Shown here: piece by piece, positions 61,793-64,000 of the stretch
Numbering within the stretch: the stretch's first letter is position 1
Layout of the letters: every line of letters starts with the position of its first letter
Assembly (NCBI GenBank): GCA_025642065.1
Contig: JAODUP010000322.1
Span: forward strand, 33,501 to 97,500
DNA length: 64,000 nucleotides
DNA from: Paralvinella palmiformis
Taxonomy: Eukaryota; Annelida; Polychaeta; Terebellida; Alvinellidae
Direction: 5' to 3'
The notes under the pieces: generated by a model
What the model was told of the DNA's origin: nothing
Seen by the model: only the letters and a program-made list of their open reading frames with translations
The model's database searches: none
Position numbers and translations under genes: made by a program

Positions 61793-61993
61793 GGGCGCCT
61801 CCGTGGTCTAGCGGTAGCGTGCTGGACCACAGATCACTACCACCCGTGTTCGAATCCCGGCGTGGCCATATCTGAAGGTTGTTTCGTCTTTCACTTCGTC
61901 TCATTACCGTTGGAGGTCGCTCGGCCCATTTAGCCTACCTTGTGCACAAAAGTGGCCGTAAAACATCAATCATCATCAAATCATCATCATCAT
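61793..61993 (+). mobile_element. tRNA-SINE, best-preserved copy, 14-bp target duplication
   Basis: Starts GGGCGCCTCCGTGGTCTAGC and continues GGTAGCGTGCTGGACCAC. The A box TGGTCTAGCGG and B box GTTCGAATCC are both perfect and properly spaced, so this copy keeps an intact pol III promoter. The body is as in 43631, with GTTGTTTCGTCTTTCACTTC and GTGGCCGTAAAACATCAATC, ending in ATC repeats. CTATCGGTGGGAAA at 61779-61792 recurs exactly at 61994-62007. Confidence 0.93.
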
Positions 61994-62007
61994 CTATCGG
62001 TGGGAAA

Positions 62008-62640
62008 CATTAACAAATATCTTTCTTTCGGTGTTGAAACGTCTGAACGTGATTTAGTCACACCTGGACAACAACATCAGCCGCCATTGTCTCGATGCTC
62101 GGTCGCTGATCTTTATTCACGCATCGTCGCCATCCACGATAAATCACCGAATTGTTGCGGACCACTAATAAGAACCACAACCTGAACACACACACACACT
62201 CTCTCTCTCTCGGGATACAACGTTCTCTCGAGCTTTTCCTTTCCGGGATGTTTCCCAGCTGACGACCCTTTGCCCGTTATCTGTTCCCGAGAACGTCTTT
62301 ATTTAGCCGTGGTAATGTAATCACAGTTTTCCTCATTTTATCCTCAACAAGAGCGGTACAATTATGCGGATTTCGAGATAATAAATTGGTCGACCGGCTA
62401 AAAATTCCATCCTCGCTGAAATGGTCCCTCGTCAAACTGAAAATCACGTTCATTGCCAATAGGCTCCTCGACAGTTGTGGCACTGAGCTGTTTAATGGCC
62501 AATCACTGCCGTGTGGGTTCGCATAGGGGAAACTTGTGACGTGACAGCATTGACGTGACACGACATCAGGTTATACTAAATAAATTAAACCACCATTGTC
62601 TGGTGTTTATTTGTAACATTAAAGATAATTAAATATAAGA
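62008..62640. other. Unique DNA, nothing recognised
   Basis: A short CA/CT tract at 62187-62211. A 94-codon minus frame (62277-62561) has no domain. Confidence 0.35.
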
Positions 62641-62749
62641 ATGATCTTTGCCTTTTTTGAACAAAAAAGGGGGGAATTTAAATTGAGAACAATAATTATA
62701 GTTATTTATTTAGCATTGATAGTTTATGTAGAAGGAAAGTGTATTTGCT

Positions 62750-62824
<75 letters not shown>

Positions 62825-62881
62825 ATAAAGGTATATTTTATAAGGAAGTGCATAGACAGTTTACAATTTTTGACATATTTA

Positions 62882-62931
<50 letters not shown>

Positions 62932-63096
62932 AATAAAGGTATATTTTATAAGGAAGTGCATAGACAGTTTACAATTTTTGACATATTTACCTATGAGTTC
63001 TTAATTCCAAAATCAAATGTAATGACTCATTTAAAGCCACACCCTAATAGGTATAACCCGTTGGAAGCCTCTTCGTTATGTTTACATACAAATTAA
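62641..63096 (+). other. 151-codon ORF built on duplicated (GA)n cassettes
   Basis: Residues 1-33 (MIFAFFEQKRGEFKLRTIII then VIYLALIVYVEG) look like a signal peptide or signal anchor. An Arg-Glu run from (GA)n at 62753-62818 follows, then KGIFYKEVHRQFTIFDIFTY, a second Arg-Glu run, the same 20-residue segment again, and a unique tail ending HTN. The frame survives the duplication because a one-base difference between the repeats is offset by GA length. (GA)n in a coding region is unusual and no family is recognised, so chance is the more likely explanation. Confidence 0.2.
62749..62998. repeat. Tandem duplication: (GA)n plus a 73-bp unit, twice
   Basis: GA at 62751-62818, then GATTTGGATAAAGGTATATT through TTTACCTATG. 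GA again at 62886-62924, then the same 73 bases with one extra A. The two units are otherwise identical, so the duplication is recent. Confidence 0.92.
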
Positions 63097-63099
63097 GGT

Positions 63100-64000
63100 G
63101 AGGGGGAAATCTTTAACTTATTATAACGTTATCCTCACAAATTGTCTATTAAATGCCACAAATCAGATACACAAATATACAATTCACCGCGAACATATTT
63201 ATATGTCACTGTCACTGATTCCGAATAAGGGCGTTTTATTAAATATATTATAATTAAATTTATTATTATTATTATTATTAAAACAAATTGGAGATTTTTA
63301 ACTACATAAATGTAGAAAATAATCTGAATCACGTTATGATATTATTATTAATTCACTCTTGTCGATATTAATCAATATATTATAAAAGGTCTCAATGTTA
63401 GAACTGTAACACTCAAATAAATATCTGCTTCTAAATTGTTCAAAGAATAACAAAGCAACAGATTTCTAGACAATGTCTGAGTATCGTTTTTGTTCAAGGA
63501 TTGTCGTGACGTTGTAAAATACTGAGCTCGTTTATTCTGTGAGCGTATTATTTATTTTTTATAGTAAATTAATTGATTTTAGACTGTGTGATTGTTGAAG
63601 TAATTCTATCAGATGAGTACTGATGCTGCTGCTAATGATGACCGATTGGTTGAAAGCAAATAGATTCCAATAAAACGGTTTCCGTTTAATTGGCAGATAA
63701 CCGGACAGCTTTTTTCTTCTAACCGGAACATGGCCTATTGTGATACGTCTTCCGAAATGTTAGGTCTGATCCACGGAAAGGCATAAATATCCAAAGGCCG
63801 TTCTATAAGCAACAGCAGCAGCAACAACAACAACAACAATATCACGGACGGACATTTAAAATGCAGATCACAGAACGGATTCCCAATCGTAGACACTTAT
63901 TTATTAATTTCACAAAATGCGCATTGATAATATTTTCGTATAACATTTTGTAAATGCCGTAACGTCGGAAAGCAGCCATCTTTGAAACACCGCACACTCG
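63100..64000. other. AT-rich unique DNA with short TTA (63259-63279) and CAA (63811-63839) tracts
   Basis: No supported frame. The sequence runs off the window edge without a recognisable feature. Confidence 0.4.

Overview
This window looks like intergenic, repeat-dense DNA from an invertebrate animal nucleus. The reasons are long compound microsatellites (TA/GT, TA/GA, AAT, GAT), tRNA-derived SINEs with internal pol III boxes, decayed L2/CR1-like LINE fragments, small TA-flanked inverted-repeat elements, and the absence of any convincing long coding sequence on either strand. A mollusc or similar lophotrochozoan is plausible from this mix, but the species cannot be fixed from sequence reading alone. 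It is not bacterial: there are no operons, ribosome sites or packed ORFs.

Layout. 0-6 kb: the last codons and 3' tail of an L2/CR1-like LINE (205-478), two copies of a SINE with an L2-like (TTA)n tail (1290-1668 and 4450-4632), a reversed tRNA-like SINE (2690-2821) and an intact TA-flanked MITE (5344-5693). 6-15 kb: a 54-bp minisatellite (6243-6726), several trinucleotide arrays, an unassigned 164-codon ORF on the minus strand (12208-12702) with an E2F/CCAAT-like site cluster about 200 bp upstream, and a candidate exon at 14121-14304. 15-35 kb: mostly unique AT-rich DNA broken by TA, GT and GA arrays, a pair of about 120-bp direct repeats 1.26 kb apart (25081-26472), an inverted 14-bp motif array (28289-28598) and TTGG/GTCA-type arrays. 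35-44 kb: a frameshifted reverse-transcriptase fragment (35052-35575), two more MITE copies (37003-37286 and 41384-41645) and a reversed SINE. 43-64 kb: three SINE copies of one family with perfect target-site duplications (43631, 49369, 61793), a second LINE fragment (50279-50954, minus), a diverged pair of about 250-bp repeats (57985, 59500) and a duplicated (GA)n cassette inside a 151-codon ORF (62641-63096).

How the parts fit together. The LINE pieces and one SINE family share the same kind of 3' tail (a GCGC-TATA-AA core followed by TTA repeats). This is the expected arrangement when a SINE borrows the reverse transcriptase of a partner LINE. The tRNA-SINE copies with perfect duplications show relatively recent LINE-type retrotransposition. 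The MITEs depend on a pogo/Tigger-like transposase that is not encoded here. No complete autonomous element, host gene, true tRNA, rRNA gene or CRISPR array was found. Most open frames are translations of simple repeats.
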